A stretch of DNA of 64,000 bases from contig URDY01000009.1 of NCBI GenBank assembly GCA_900546665.1, forward strand, positions 1 through 64,000, in the 5' to 3' direction. Source of the stretch: an uncultured Paraprevotella sp. (lineage in GTDB: Bacteria > Bacteroidota > Bacteroidia > Bacteroidales > Bacteroidaceae). The notes beneath the pieces are model-generated. The model saw only the letters and a list, made by a program, of their open reading frames with translations, was not told the origin of the DNA and made no database searches. Numbering within the stretch: position 1 is the first letter of the stretch; each line of letters opens with the position of its first letter. Made by a program: the position numbers and the translations under genes. Below, piece by piece: positions 25,280-34,224 of the stretch.

Positions 25280-27111
25280 TGCTTGATGCTTTTGCCGTTG
25301 TTGCTGGCGTTTTTGGAAACCTCGGTAAATACAACGATTTCCGAACCGCCATCTGTCTTTCTGCCGGTACTGTAGATCTCACTGTCTTCGAATTCGCCGG
25401 TAACCAGCTCGTCAATCAGGACTTTTTCCTTATTGTAGAAAAGCACCTTGTCTCCGCCTTTTCCCAAACCGAACCCCGGTCCGTTCGCATTGTTTTTCTC
25501 GACATCTAATGTGAGGAAGGATCTGGACTTGATGACGGTGTTTGACGGAAATGTGTATCTGTCTTCTTCATCCATCTTGTCATCCAGAAGACTGAATCCG
25601 GAGAGGTCGATATCATGATCCGTGGCATTATATAATTCAATGAAATCCTTCGTGTCGTCCCACGATGACAGCTGGGTATCCTGGTTGTTGGTAAAGACTT
25701 CGTTGATATAAACTCCGACGGTATTGACGACATCCTGTTTTTCCTTGGCGCCGTTGTTGCTCTGTCCGGCTGTCAGTTCGGCAAATATGACCCATTCGGA
25801 TGCTCCGTCCGTCAGACGGCCGTATGCTTCGTTTTCGGACATGTTGGGTGTCTCGATCTGATCTATGACATTGTAGCCTGCATCAGCCAGTACGATAGTC
25901 TCGTTGTTTTTGCTTAATCCCCATGACGGATAGTTGACCGGATCGGCATAAAGGCCTTCCTTGTCGCACAGAATGACCACGTAGCCCTTAGGAGCAATGG
26001 TCGTGTTGGCCGGAATGGTCCAGGCTTCCTCCTGTCCGCCGCCTTCCCAGAGTTTCAGGCCGGCCAGTGAAACTGTTTCTGCAGATGCATTGTAGAGTTC
26101 GATATAGTCCAGATCATCGATGTCGGTCTGGTCGCTGAAGGTATAGACCTCATTGATCAGTATGATGCCCTTTAGTGATGGGGTATTTGCCGTACCGTTG
26201 CTCTGTCCTTTGGTCGGAGAGGAACAGATGTACCAGGCAGAAGCACCGTCCGAAGTACGTGCGTATGACTGTCCGTCCTCCATGGCCGGTGTCTTGATTT
26301 CGTCCACGAGACGGGATTCACGGTCGAGGAAAGTGACTTTGTCTCCTTTTGAACTCAGGCCGAATCCGAAGCTTCCGTCAGGATTTTCGGCCTGTGCCTG
26401 CGTGAAGCAGATAAAGCCCTTGGGAGCTATCTTTGTGCCTTGTGGTATGATATACTGTTCTGTTTCACCTTTGTCGTCCTGAAGGATAAATCCGCTGATA
26501 TCCACTTCTTCCGTCGTCGGGTTGTATATTTCTATGAAATCGAACTCGCCGTCCAATGGTGCCGACATGACTTCGTTGATGAGAAGATCCGTCTGGCTTT
26601 GATCGGGTGTTTCTTCCTGATCCGGTTCTGAAGTATTGGATTTTCCCTTTGTTCCGGCTGCCATGGTAGTCCAGCTGCCGTTGCCGTCGGTTTCTCTGGC
26701 GAATGTCTGGCCGTCTTCCAATGCGGGCACTGTAATCTTGTCGATCGTCTTGTATGAAGTGTCCAATAAGGTGATTTCATCACCGTCGCCTGATATGCCG
26801 AAAGAAAAGTGGGTGTCTTTTTCAAGCACCAGGAATGATTTTGATGCGATTCTGGTGTCGGCAGGGAAGATATATTCCTCGTCGGCTCCTTTGTTGTCCT
26901 GAAGTCTGAATCCGGCCAGACTGATCTCCTGGTCTGAAGAGTTGTAGAGTTCCACCCAGTCTGTTCCGCTGGAGCAGACTTCGTTGATGACAAGTCCCCT
27001 GATGTCGGACGCACCCAGATTCAGATCTTCTTCCGAATCGTCTTTACAGGCAGTGAAAACGGTCATTGTGCCTAACAGGGCCACAGCATAACTAAAAAGT
27101 CTTTTGTTCAT
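25276..27111 (-). CDS. Surface lipoprotein with four lamin-tail domains
   Basis: The 611-residue protein has an SPII signal (lipobox VFTAC, Cys 22). Four lamin-tail (LTD) Ig-like domains follow, starting near residues 38, 172, 313 and 465. Each repeats the pattern: vINEV...D-IELYN...ISLAGF-L-D, then YxFPxxTxIxxKxF, then GD-v-lxD...-ID-I, ending with SNNG or QSNG. LTD domains in secreted bacterial proteins often accompany nucleases or phosphatases and bind surfaces or DNA. No catalytic domain is attached here. The gene lies 12 bases after the porin and overlaps the esterase gene. Confidence 0.85.
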   Translation of the reverse strand: MNKRLFSYAVALLGTMTVFTACKDDSEEDLNLGASDIRGLVINEVCSSGTDWVELYNSSDQEISLAGFRLQDNKGADEEYIFPADTRIASKSFLVLEKDTHFSFGISGDGDEITLLDTSYKTIDKITVPALEDGQTFARETDGNGSWTTMAAGTKGKSNTSEPDQEETPDQSQTDLLINEVMSAPLDGEFDFIEIYNPTTEEVDISGFILQDDKGETEQYIIPQGTKIAPKGFICFTQAQAENPDGSFGFGLSSKGDKVTFLDRESRLVDEIKTPAMEDGQSYARTSDGASAWYICSSPTKGQSNGTANTPSLKGIILINEVYTFSDQTDIDDLDYIELYNASAETVSLAGLKLWEGGGQEEAWTIPANTTIAPKGYVVILCDKEGLYADPVNYPSWGLSKNNETIVLADAGYNVIDQIETPNMSENEAYGRLTDGASEWVIFAELTAGQSNNGAKEKQDVVNTVGVYINEVFTNNQDTQLSSWDDTKDFIELYNATDHDIDLSGFSLLDDKMDEEDRYTFPSNTVIKSRSFLTLDVEKNNANGPGFGLGKGGDKVLFYNKEKVLIDELVTGEFEDSEIYSTGRKTDGGSEIVVFTEVSKNASNNGKSIKQ

Positions 27112-27123
27112 ATTCTTTGGTTT

Positions 27124-28479
27124 TTAAAATGATAGCATAAGTCGCATCTGTATGATGTTGAAATCAATGCCGTCGGGCATGGCTTCGCTTAATGATTGGT
27201 TGTTTTTTGTGATATGTCCCTTGTCGTCTGCATATTTGTCGTTATCCATGAAGGTATAGTTCAGACCAAGCAGGATATTGGGTACGGGATACCAGTTGAG
27301 GTTCAGGGCATAGCCGTAAGCCGAACCGCCGGTGATGGGATTGGACACTTCGTGGAAGTCATTCAGGTTGACATGGCTGACACGGGCTGCCAGTTCAAGG
27401 CATCCTCCCTTGCGTCTCTGGTATATGGGCGCGAATTCCGCATCTTCAGGTACATAGCGTTTCTGTTTTCCCAGAATCATATAGGATGCGGCTGCATACC
27501 AGCCGATAAATTCTGCGTTCTTGAGATTGGTCCTGTTGCCGTTCTGTTCGCTGAATCTGGACAGGCTGGTGAACATGTATTCGCCGTAGGCCAGCAGCTT
27601 CTTGTATTTGATGGCGGCTTCTATGCCGCAGGTGGAATAATGGTTCACGTTGGCAATCTCGGCACGTACAAACCGGCGGCGGTCAGTACGGCTTTCGGGG
27701 AAGGTCCTGAATTCCACAAGCCGGTTTTCCGTACCGTTGGCATCCGGTGTGCGGTATGTGGCATATCCGCCCAAATGGACTGTAAGGTTTTCGTTGTCGA
27801 CAGGTGAAGTGGCAACGCGTCCGGTGAAGCCGTATCCGTCACTGCCTCGGTTCTTTTCTTTCTGGATGATATCGATCTGCTGGCCGAATACCCCTCCGGA
27901 AGCCCACCAATGGTTGTTCCAGGCTGTGACTGCGGCACCCAGTCGTCTGCCGCCTGCAAACATTTCAACCGGCATGGGACGTTCGTTGAAAGACAGGTAT
28001 CTGGAGCTGGTTACTCTTTCCATACTCATGGGTTCCTTGAAATGTCCGGCTTTAATGGACAGATGTCTGTTGAATTTATATCCCAAATAGAGATCTTTCA
28101 GTTCCACTTCATTGTAGGCAAAGTCCATGTCCAGTTCTGCAAACCACTTTTCATACATGGTGGCTTTGATGGCAAATCGTGCCCGCCTTATGCTTGCTCC
28201 GTTGTTGAATCTGAAAACACCGTCGTCCTCTTCCAGATCCTTGTTGGGTTTGGAGGTCAGTCCGTCTACGGATTCGGCAGGCAGGTAGAAAGACAGGTCC
28301 GTATAGATTCTGTTGTCTAGTTTCAGTTTGAAGGCCTTGTTCCTAGACTGGAATGTGAGTTTGCCCTGATCGAAAGACAAATCACACTTTCCATCAGTTT
28401 CCTGAGCGTACAGGTTATGGCCGGAAAAGCCTAATAATCCGCACGATACAAACAAAGTGGTAAAAATATTCGGTTTCAT
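27124..28479 (-). CDS. Phosphate-selective porin O/P-type outer membrane protein
   Basis: The 451-residue protein has a cleavable signal peptide (ending near NLYAQ, about 26). Its beta-barrel pattern of alternating residues includes ASIRRARFAIKATMYEKWF and MDFAYNEVELKDLYLGY, with AGHFKEPMSMERVTSSRYL, typical of the OprP/OprO family. The C-terminus ends in Phe (MRLMLSF), the usual barrel assembly signal. In Bacteroidetes such porins often co-occur with phosphatase or phytase-like lipoproteins, as here. It is the first gene of the three-gene operon. Confidence 0.85.
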   Translation of the reverse strand: MKPNIFTTLFVSCGLLGFSGHNLYAQETDGKCDLSFDQGKLTFQSRNKAFKLKLDNRIYTDLSFYLPAESVDGLTSKPNKDLEEDDGVFRFNNGASIRRARFAIKATMYEKWFAELDMDFAYNEVELKDLYLGYKFNRHLSIKAGHFKEPMSMERVTSSRYLSFNERPMPVEMFAGGRRLGAAVTAWNNHWWASGGVFGQQIDIIQKEKNRGSDGYGFTGRVATSPVDNENLTVHLGGYATYRTPDANGTENRLVEFRTFPESRTDRRRFVRAEIANVNHYSTCGIEAAIKYKKLLAYGEYMFTSLSRFSEQNGNRTNLKNAEFIGWYAAASYMILGKQKRYVPEDAEFAPIYQRRKGGCLELAARVSHVNLNDFHEVSNPITGGSAYGYALNLNWYPVPNILLGLNYTFMDNDKYADDKGHITKNNQSLSEAMPDGIDFNIIQMRLMLSF

Positions 28480-28505
28480 TGATAATAGGGATTTTAAATT
28501 TCCGG

Positions 28506-28513
28506 CAAAGTTA
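28506..28513 (-). promoter_or_regulatory. Candidate -7 box for the porin operon
   Basis: On the minus strand TAACTTTG fits TAnnTTTG about 27 bases before the porin ATG (28479). I see no good -33 box, so control by an activator is possible. Confidence 0.4.
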
Positions 28514-28656
28514 GAGGCTGCACGTTTCCCTATTATTTCATGTCGGTTAAATCTGTATTACGGTGTATTAGAATGCGTGGGGGCAGGGGGAATGGTATAA
28601 TGGTATCCGTCTGATGCAGATCCGGTATTTTGCCGGAACAGATGGAACGTATGGAT

Positions 28657-28855
28657 TTAGAAACTGTTTTGAATTTCTACAAAAAGTTTTTTTCCTGCTT
28701 GATGTACTCGTTTTCGTGTGTGCTTTGGGCGATTTTCCGGCCTGTTTCGCTTCTGTTCTTCGTCAGATAGCTCGCTATCTTCCTCATCACGGAAGCAAAA
28801 CTGACTCGAAAACTCATCCCAAATCATCGCACGATAAATTCAAAACAGTTTCTTA
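28657..28855. mobile_element. MITE-like element with 17-bp terminal inverted repeats
   Basis: GAAACTGTTTTGAATTT (28660-28676) and its exact complement AAATTCAAAACAGTTTC (28836-28852) bound a 193-bp segment. Both ends are flanked by TTA (28657-28659 and 28853-28855), a 3-bp target duplication. The interior has no credible gene but includes the small dyad GATAGCTCGCTATC. The frame at 28614-28856 crosses the element and is not a gene. A transposase of an IS5-like family could move it in trans. It sits between the porin promoter and the AraC gene. Confidence 0.8.
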
Positions 28856-28881
28856 ATCGTCGGCAGAGTAAGATTCCTGAT

Positions 28882-29793
28882 TCAACTCTTCATATAAGTT
28901 TTTGGAGACATTCCTGTTTTTCTCTTGAAATATTTTCCGAAGAAAGACTGGTTGGCAAAGTTCAGCATATCACATACCTGCTGCACTGTATATTTGTTGC
29001 TTTTCAGCAAAGCCTTGGCTTCGAGAATCACATAACCGGCTATCCACTCGCCGGCAAGCCTTCCGGTGACATTCTTGATGACCTGCGAAAGATATTTCGG
29101 AGAGATACACAGCAGATCTGCATAATAGATTATACTGCGTTCACGCATGTAATTCTTCTGTACGGCCTGCATGAAGCGTGCGTATATCTCCTGATTTCTG
29201 CTGTATTCAGATGAAACCTCGACACGATCCCTTGTTTTGGTAAAATAATTATAGGCATTATACATCAGGACCTGGGTGTAACCGCGTAGGGCTCCTTCGC
29301 GGAAGATGTTGTCTTCTTCCTGCAGCTTTAATTTCATCCTGTTGTATATATCCAAAGACTCATCCAGAAATGGCCTGTCGATATGCATGACCGGATTTGT
29401 ACAAATCTGCTGCTGTATCGATATGGCAGTGCTGAAATGTTTTTCCACATTGAAAAATTCGTCAGAGAAGGCTATCACTGCCATACGGGTATTAGGCAAC
29501 AAACCGCAAAATTCACCTATATTACCTTTGAAGACGGTGATTGCATCGCCTTCGTGGGCTTCAAAATTTTGCAGATTGATTTTCACATTTATTCCTCCTG
29601 AGACAATGATCAGCGCGATGGTAAAAGACAGCTTCATGGGATAGTTGGCCAAAGACAGGTCTTTGGCGTTTTCTCCGTCTTCTGCGTCATCCAGATTGTC
29701 AATCAGTATGATTTTATTGTCAAGGTGCAATGCGCCGGGCTGTGCCGACAAATCACTTAAATTCAGATTCAAAAAAACATTTTCTCTTTTCAT
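28882..29793 (-). CDS. AraC-family transcriptional regulator
   Basis: The protein is 303 residues. The C-terminal double helix-turn-helix (about 205-300) reads RSIIYYADLLCISPKYLSQV and CDMLNFANQSFFGKYFKRKTG with MSPKTY, the normal AraC signature. The N-terminal ~180 residues form a cupin-like sensor (KINLQNFEAHEGDAITVFKG). The gene is divergent from the RND efflux operon with a 172-base gap, so it probably controls that pump. On the minus strand TACATTTG (29822-29829) could serve as the -7 box for this gene. Confidence 0.88.
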   Translation of the reverse strand: MKRENVFLNLNLSDLSAQPGALHLDNKIILIDNLDDAEDGENAKDLSLANYPMKLSFTIALIIVSGGINVKINLQNFEAHEGDAITVFKGNIGEFCGLLPNTRMAVIAFSDEFFNVEKHFSTAISIQQQICTNPVMHIDRPFLDESLDIYNRMKLKLQEEDNIFREGALRGYTQVLMYNAYNYFTKTRDRVEVSSEYSRNQEIYARFMQAVQKNYMRERSIIYYADLLCISPKYLSQVIKNVTGRLAGEWIAGYVILEAKALLKSNKYTVQQVCDMLNFANQSFFGKYFKRKTGMSPKTYMKS

Positions 29794-29965
29794 GGGATAC
29801 CGGATTATACCTTTTGAAGAACAAATGTATAAGAAACAAATGATTATTCATATTATTTCAATCCTTTAGACCAATTTGCCGTCCTTTTTGATAATACTAT
29901 AATATAAATAAATACTCAATTTTGCATCGTGAAAAGCATATTATGAATATAAATACATATCAAGA

Positions 29966-31039
29966 ATGAAAAGAAAGAATCTATTATGCCTGTCAGCATT
30001 TCTGCTTTTTCTGCTGAATTCGTGCAGTCAACCGAACAGGTCTTCCTCACCTGTACACAGTGTAGAAGTAACAAATCCGGAACCTTCATGCAGTCATACG
30101 ACAAGAAACTATTCAGGAGTAGTCCGTGAAGCGCACGAAATCAGTTTGGGTTTCAAGACAGCCGGACAGATCAAACGCATCCATGTGAAAGAGGGTGACC
30201 ATGTAAGGAAAGGTGAACTTCTTGCCGAACTTGATGATGCGGATTATCTGCTTGGAGTGGAAGCTTTGCAGATACAATATGACCAGCTGAAAGACGAAGT
30301 GGCAAGAACGCGAAAACTGTTCGAGCAGAAAAGTGTTTCTGCCAATGATTATGAAAAGGCATCTGCCGGACTCAGACAGCTTGGAGTGCAGCTGCAGGCA
30401 AACAAAAACAAACTGGAGTATACCAGGCTGTATTCGCCGGCAGACGGATATATCCAATCGGTCAATTTCTCACCTGCAGAAATGGTTGATGCAGGTACGG
30501 CGCTGTTCACTTTCCTTGATGTATCGCATCTGGAAGTAAGGACAGACCTTCCGTCTGATATCTTCAATGTTATTGATGAGGTAACAAGTTATGACTGCCT
30601 GATCTCATCGGAAAAAGGGGCGCAGACGTATCCTATGGACTTTTTAAGCCTGTCGCCGAAAGCGGACGGGAACCAGCTGTATCAGCTAAACTTGAGATTC
30701 AGGGGAAAAACCGAAAAACAAATTACTCCCGGAATGAACATCGAAGTGCGTCTGACTATCAATGAAGGGAATGACGGCAGAAAAGGATTCAGGATTCCGG
30801 CCTGCTCGGTATTCAAGAGCGGTGACAAATCGTATGTATGGATATTGAAAAAGGATTCTACTATAGAAAAAAGGGCTGTAGTCATCGATGATAACTTTTC
30901 CGGGGAACTGATTACGGCAGTCAAAGGACTTAACGGCACGGAAAAGATTGTACGTGCCGGGGTAAATGCACTACAGGAGGGAGAAAAGGTAATAGTCATA
31001 AAACAACCCGAAAAAAGTAATGTCGGAGGACTGATATGA
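29966..31039 (+). CDS. RND efflux periplasmic adaptor (membrane fusion protein)
   Basis: The 357-residue lipoprotein has lipobox LLNSC (Cys 20). HlyD/AcrA features are a barrel-sandwich half-motif AGQIKRIHVKEGDHVRKGEL, a coiled-coil hairpin (about 85-140), the second lipoyl half RLYSPADGYIQSV, and a beta-barrel region. It links the inner-membrane pump to the TolC-type channel. The stop overlaps the pump start by 4 bases (ATGA). The upstream box CAATTTTG (29917-29924) differs by one base from the Bacteroides -7 consensus, consistent with activator-dependent expression by the divergent AraC protein. Confidence 0.9.
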   Translation: MKRKNLLCLSAFLLFLLNSCSQPNRSSSPVHSVEVTNPEPSCSHTTRNYSGVVREAHEISLGFKTAGQIKRIHVKEGDHVRKGELLAELDDADYLLGVEALQIQYDQLKDEVARTRKLFEQKSVSANDYEKASAGLRQLGVQLQANKNKLEYTRLYSPADGYIQSVNFSPAEMVDAGTALFTFLDVSHLEVRTDLPSDIFNVIDEVTSYDCLISSEKGAQTYPMDFLSLSPKADGNQLYQLNLRFRGKTEKQITPGMNIEVRLTINEGNDGRKGFRIPACSVFKSGDKSYVWILKKDSTIEKRAVVIDDNFSGELITAVKGLNGTEKIVRAGVNALQEGEKVIVIKQPEKSNVGGLI

Positions 31040-34000
31040 TAAGAATCACAGAATATTTTATGAAGCGGCCAATGCAATTCTGGTCGTTCGTAACAGCTAT
31101 AATAATTGCCGGAATACTCTCCTTCGTCCAGATGCCCAAACTCGAAGATCCGGCCGTTTCTGCAAAGCAGGCCATGGTGATAGTGCCATATCCTGGAGCA
31201 AGTGCACATGAAACGGAGCTTAAAGTGGCGCTTATGATGGAAGAGGAATTGCGCGCACTGCCTAATGTAAACAAGATAAAGACCGAATGCAGGAACGGGA
31301 TGGCCATGTTTACGGTGGAATTCCAGATGACAGTCCTTACCAAGGATCTGGAACAGCATTTCGATCTGCTGCGCCGCAAGGTGAACGATGCTTCGGCAAA
31401 ACTTCCGCAAGGATGCTATGACCCGATCGTGATAGACGACATGATGGACGTTTATGGTATTTTTTATGCTTTAACGGCCGATGGGTATGATTATCCGGAA
31501 ATGTACAAATACGCCAAACTGATCAAGCGTGAACTGTCCGGCGTAAAGGGGGTCAAGCGGATAAACATTGTCGGAAACCGTGATGAGGTTATCAATATCA
31601 CTTTATCCAAAGAACAGATTTCAAGAAACGGAGTAATACCTACGCAAGTCATGTCTGTTCTGCAGGGAGCATTCAAAACGGTGAATGCCGGAAAATATCA
31701 GAGCGGTAACGAACTTGTGCCGGTCTATGTGGATGCTGAAAGCAAGGATGAAAACGATATAAAGAATCTTCTGATACAGACTACAGACGGAAAGACACTG
31801 AGACTGGGAGATATAGCCAAAATAGAAAAGACGTATGCCGAGCCGCAAAGAAACGGTTTCTTCGTCAACGGCAAGCCGGCGCTTGCAATCTGTATCGCAA
31901 TGGAATCGTCTGCCATCGTGCCTGACGTGGGAAAGGCTGTCGACAAACGGCTGGATGAGGTAATGAAAGACATTCCTGCGGGAATGAGTACAGAGAAAAT
32001 ATTTTTCCAACCTGACAAGGTAGAGGATGCCATCTCTTCTTTCATGTGGAATCTGGTGGAATCAGTAGCCATTGTCATACTCGTACTGATATTCACCATG
32101 GGATTCAGAAGCGGTCTGATTATCGGTTTCGGTCTGATACTTACAGTAGCCGTGTCTTTCCCCGTACTGTTGGTATGCGGAACTACACTGCAACGCATAT
32201 CGCTGGGAGCATTCATCGTAGCTATGGGTATGCTGGTGGACAATGCCGTGGTGATAATGGACGGTATTCTTATAGACAAAAAACGCGGACTTGCGCCTAA
32301 AAACTATCTTTACAGAATAGGACGAAATACAGCCATGCCGTTGCTTGGCGCCACTGTGATCGCCGCGTCTACGTTCCTGTGCGTTTATCTGTCGCCCGAT
32401 TCGGCAGGAGAATATTCGGGTGATCTGTTCCTTGTATTATGTGTAAGCCTTCTGGCAAGCTGGATATTGGCTCTTGTGCAAGTCCCGGTATGTGCCAAAA
32501 TGTGGTTGCCGGCAAGAGAACATGCCGATGGTAACAACCATGAAACGGTAATGAACTCACCGGTACACAAGTTCGTACGCAACACCATATCCCGGCTTAT
32601 AGACTACAAAAAAACGGCCATAGCGATTGCCTTTGCTGTGCTTGTCCTGTGTTTGGCGGGAATGAGCAAAGTCAAAAATCTGTTTTTCCCTGATTTCGAC
32701 TATAAACAATATGTGGTGGAATGCTTCTTTCCTGCCGCTACCAGTCCGGATGTGGTAAGAGACAAACTTTTGGAAATGAGCAACCTGTTGGCCGCACGTG
32801 AGGATATTGAAAGAATTGCGGTTAGCCAGGGAAGCGCACCGGCGCATTATTGCCTTGTCAGACCAATGACTTCAGGAGGTGACTGTTACGGTGAGCTGAT
32901 TATCGACTGCAAGGATTATAATACTGTAGTGAAACAAATACCCGAAGTCAGACGCGAATTGAGAGAGAAATATCCTGATGCCTATATACGTTGCAGAAAA
33001 TATAATTTTTCGATTTCTACATCGCACACGGTAGAGGTGGAATTTGCAGGTCCGGATCCGGCCGTACTGAAAGAATTGAGCAGCAAGGCAGAGAATATAA
33101 TGAGAAAATGTAAATATGTGGATCCGTATTCCGTACAAAACAACTGGAAACCATACGGAAAATCGTACGTTGCAAAATATTTGCAACAGGATGCGTTGCG
33201 TTCAGGTGTGGGACGAAGCGATATAGCCAATGCCCTTATGGCAGCCACGGACGGAATGCCGGTAGGGGTGATCAATGATCAGGACAAGACTGTCGTGGTA
33301 AACATGCTTGTCAGAAATGAGGACGGAAGCCGCATCGGCGATTTGAATGATATACCTGTATGGAGCATGATGAATCTTCATCTGTCTAACGACGAGCTTA
33401 ATTCTGCTATTGCAGGAGGAAAAGGAATGAGCGAGCTTCAGGACAAGATTTTCCGTTCCACACCTCTGAGCCGTGTTACGGAAGGTATAACAATGAAGTG
33501 GGATGAAGACGCAGTGATGCGTCTGAACGGACAAAGGGTTATAGAAGCAGAATGTGATCCTGACTCGGAAATTGACGGAGCTACACCGGCAAAAGTGGTT
33601 GAATCAATAAAAAAGGAGATTGAAGCTATTGATTTGCCGACGGGATACAGTATGAGATGGGTAGGCGAAGGAGAAGTACAGGGCGAAGCCATCAATAACC
33701 TGATGAAATATGTACCTCTTACCATTTTTATTATTCTGGCCATACTTCTGCTGCTGTTCAACAGCTGGAAAAAGGTGATACTCATACTGATTTGTTTCCC
33801 GTTTGTATTCTGCGGCATTGTTCCTTCATTATTGATAACAAACCAGCCCATGACATTTATGGCAATCATAGGCATGATGGGATTGATCGGTATGATGGTA
33901 AAGAATGCAATTGTACTTGTGGATGAAATCAACAGGCTGCAGACCGAAGAAAAGAAATTGCCGTATACGGCTGTTATTGAAGCCACAGTATCGAGAGTGC

Positions 34001-34176
34001 GTCCGGTATTAATGGCATCACTCACCACAATTGTGGGCATGATACCACTCATTACGGACCCGATGTATAGTTCAATGGCTATCACCATAATGGGAGGACT
34101 GGCTGTAGGTACGCTTATCACATTGATATTGTTGCCGGTTTTCTATACGTTGCTTTTCAATATCAGGAAAATTTAG
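31036..34176 (+). CDS. RND efflux pump permease (AcrB/MexB-like family)
   Basis: The full-length RND protein of 1046 residues has 12 predicted transmembrane helices in two blocks of six, and two large periplasmic loops. Motifs are FMKRPMQFWSFVTAII at the start, the TM4 core VAMGMLVDNAVVIMDGIL with the proton-relay Asp residues, and IGMMGLIGMMVKNAIVLVDE in the second half. It would export drugs, bile salts or other amphipathic compounds by proton antiport. It is the middle gene of the adaptor-pump-channel operon. The substrate is not readable from sequence. Confidence 0.93.
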   Translation: MIRITEYFMKRPMQFWSFVTAIIIAGILSFVQMPKLEDPAVSAKQAMVIVPYPGASAHETELKVALMMEEELRALPNVNKIKTECRNGMAMFTVEFQMTVLTKDLEQHFDLLRRKVNDASAKLPQGCYDPIVIDDMMDVYGIFYALTADGYDYPEMYKYAKLIKRELSGVKGVKRINIVGNRDEVINITLSKEQISRNGVIPTQVMSVLQGAFKTVNAGKYQSGNELVPVYVDAESKDENDIKNLLIQTTDGKTLRLGDIAKIEKTYAEPQRNGFFVNGKPALAICIAMESSAIVPDVGKAVDKRLDEVMKDIPAGMSTEKIFFQPDKVEDAISSFMWNLVESVAIVILVLIFTMGFRSGLIIGFGLILTVAVSFPVLLVCGTTLQRISLGAFIVAMGMLVDNAVVIMDGILIDKKRGLAPKNYLYRIGRNTAMPLLGATVIAASTFLCVYLSPDSAGEYSGDLFLVLCVSLLASWILALVQVPVCAKMWLPAREHADGNNHETVMNSPVHKFVRNTISRLIDYKKTAIAIAFAVLVLCLAGMSKVKNLFFPDFDYKQYVVECFFPAATSPDVVRDKLLEMSNLLAAREDIERIAVSQGSAPAHYCLVRPMTSGGDCYGELIIDCKDYNTVVKQIPEVRRELREKYPDAYIRCRKYNFSISTSHTVEVEFAGPDPAVLKELSSKAENIMRKCKYVDPYSVQNNWKPYGKSYVAKYLQQDALRSGVGRSDIANALMAATDGMPVGVINDQDKTVVVNMLVRNEDGSRIGDLNDIPVWSMMNLHLSNDELNSAIAGGKGMSELQDKIFRSTPLSRVTEGITMKWDEDAVMRLNGQRVIEAECDPDSEIDGATPAKVVESIKKEIEAIDLPTGYSMRWVGEGEVQGEAINNLMKYVPLTIFIILAILLLLFNSWKKVILILICFPFVFCGIVPSLLITNQPMTFMAIIGMMGLIGMMVKNAIVLVDEINRLQTEEKKLPYTAVIEATVSRVRPVLMASLTTIVGMIPLITDPMYSSMAITIMGGLAVGTLITLILLPVFYTLLFNIRKI

Positions 34177-34224
34177 TCTGTTATTGCTGAATCGTAAATT
34201 GAAAAACTTAAAAACCAGATATAT

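Noticed and set aside
28614..28856. 80-codon frame over the MITE
   Set aside because: It spans the element's inverted ends, and its beginning lies in unrelated flank, so it is not a transposase.
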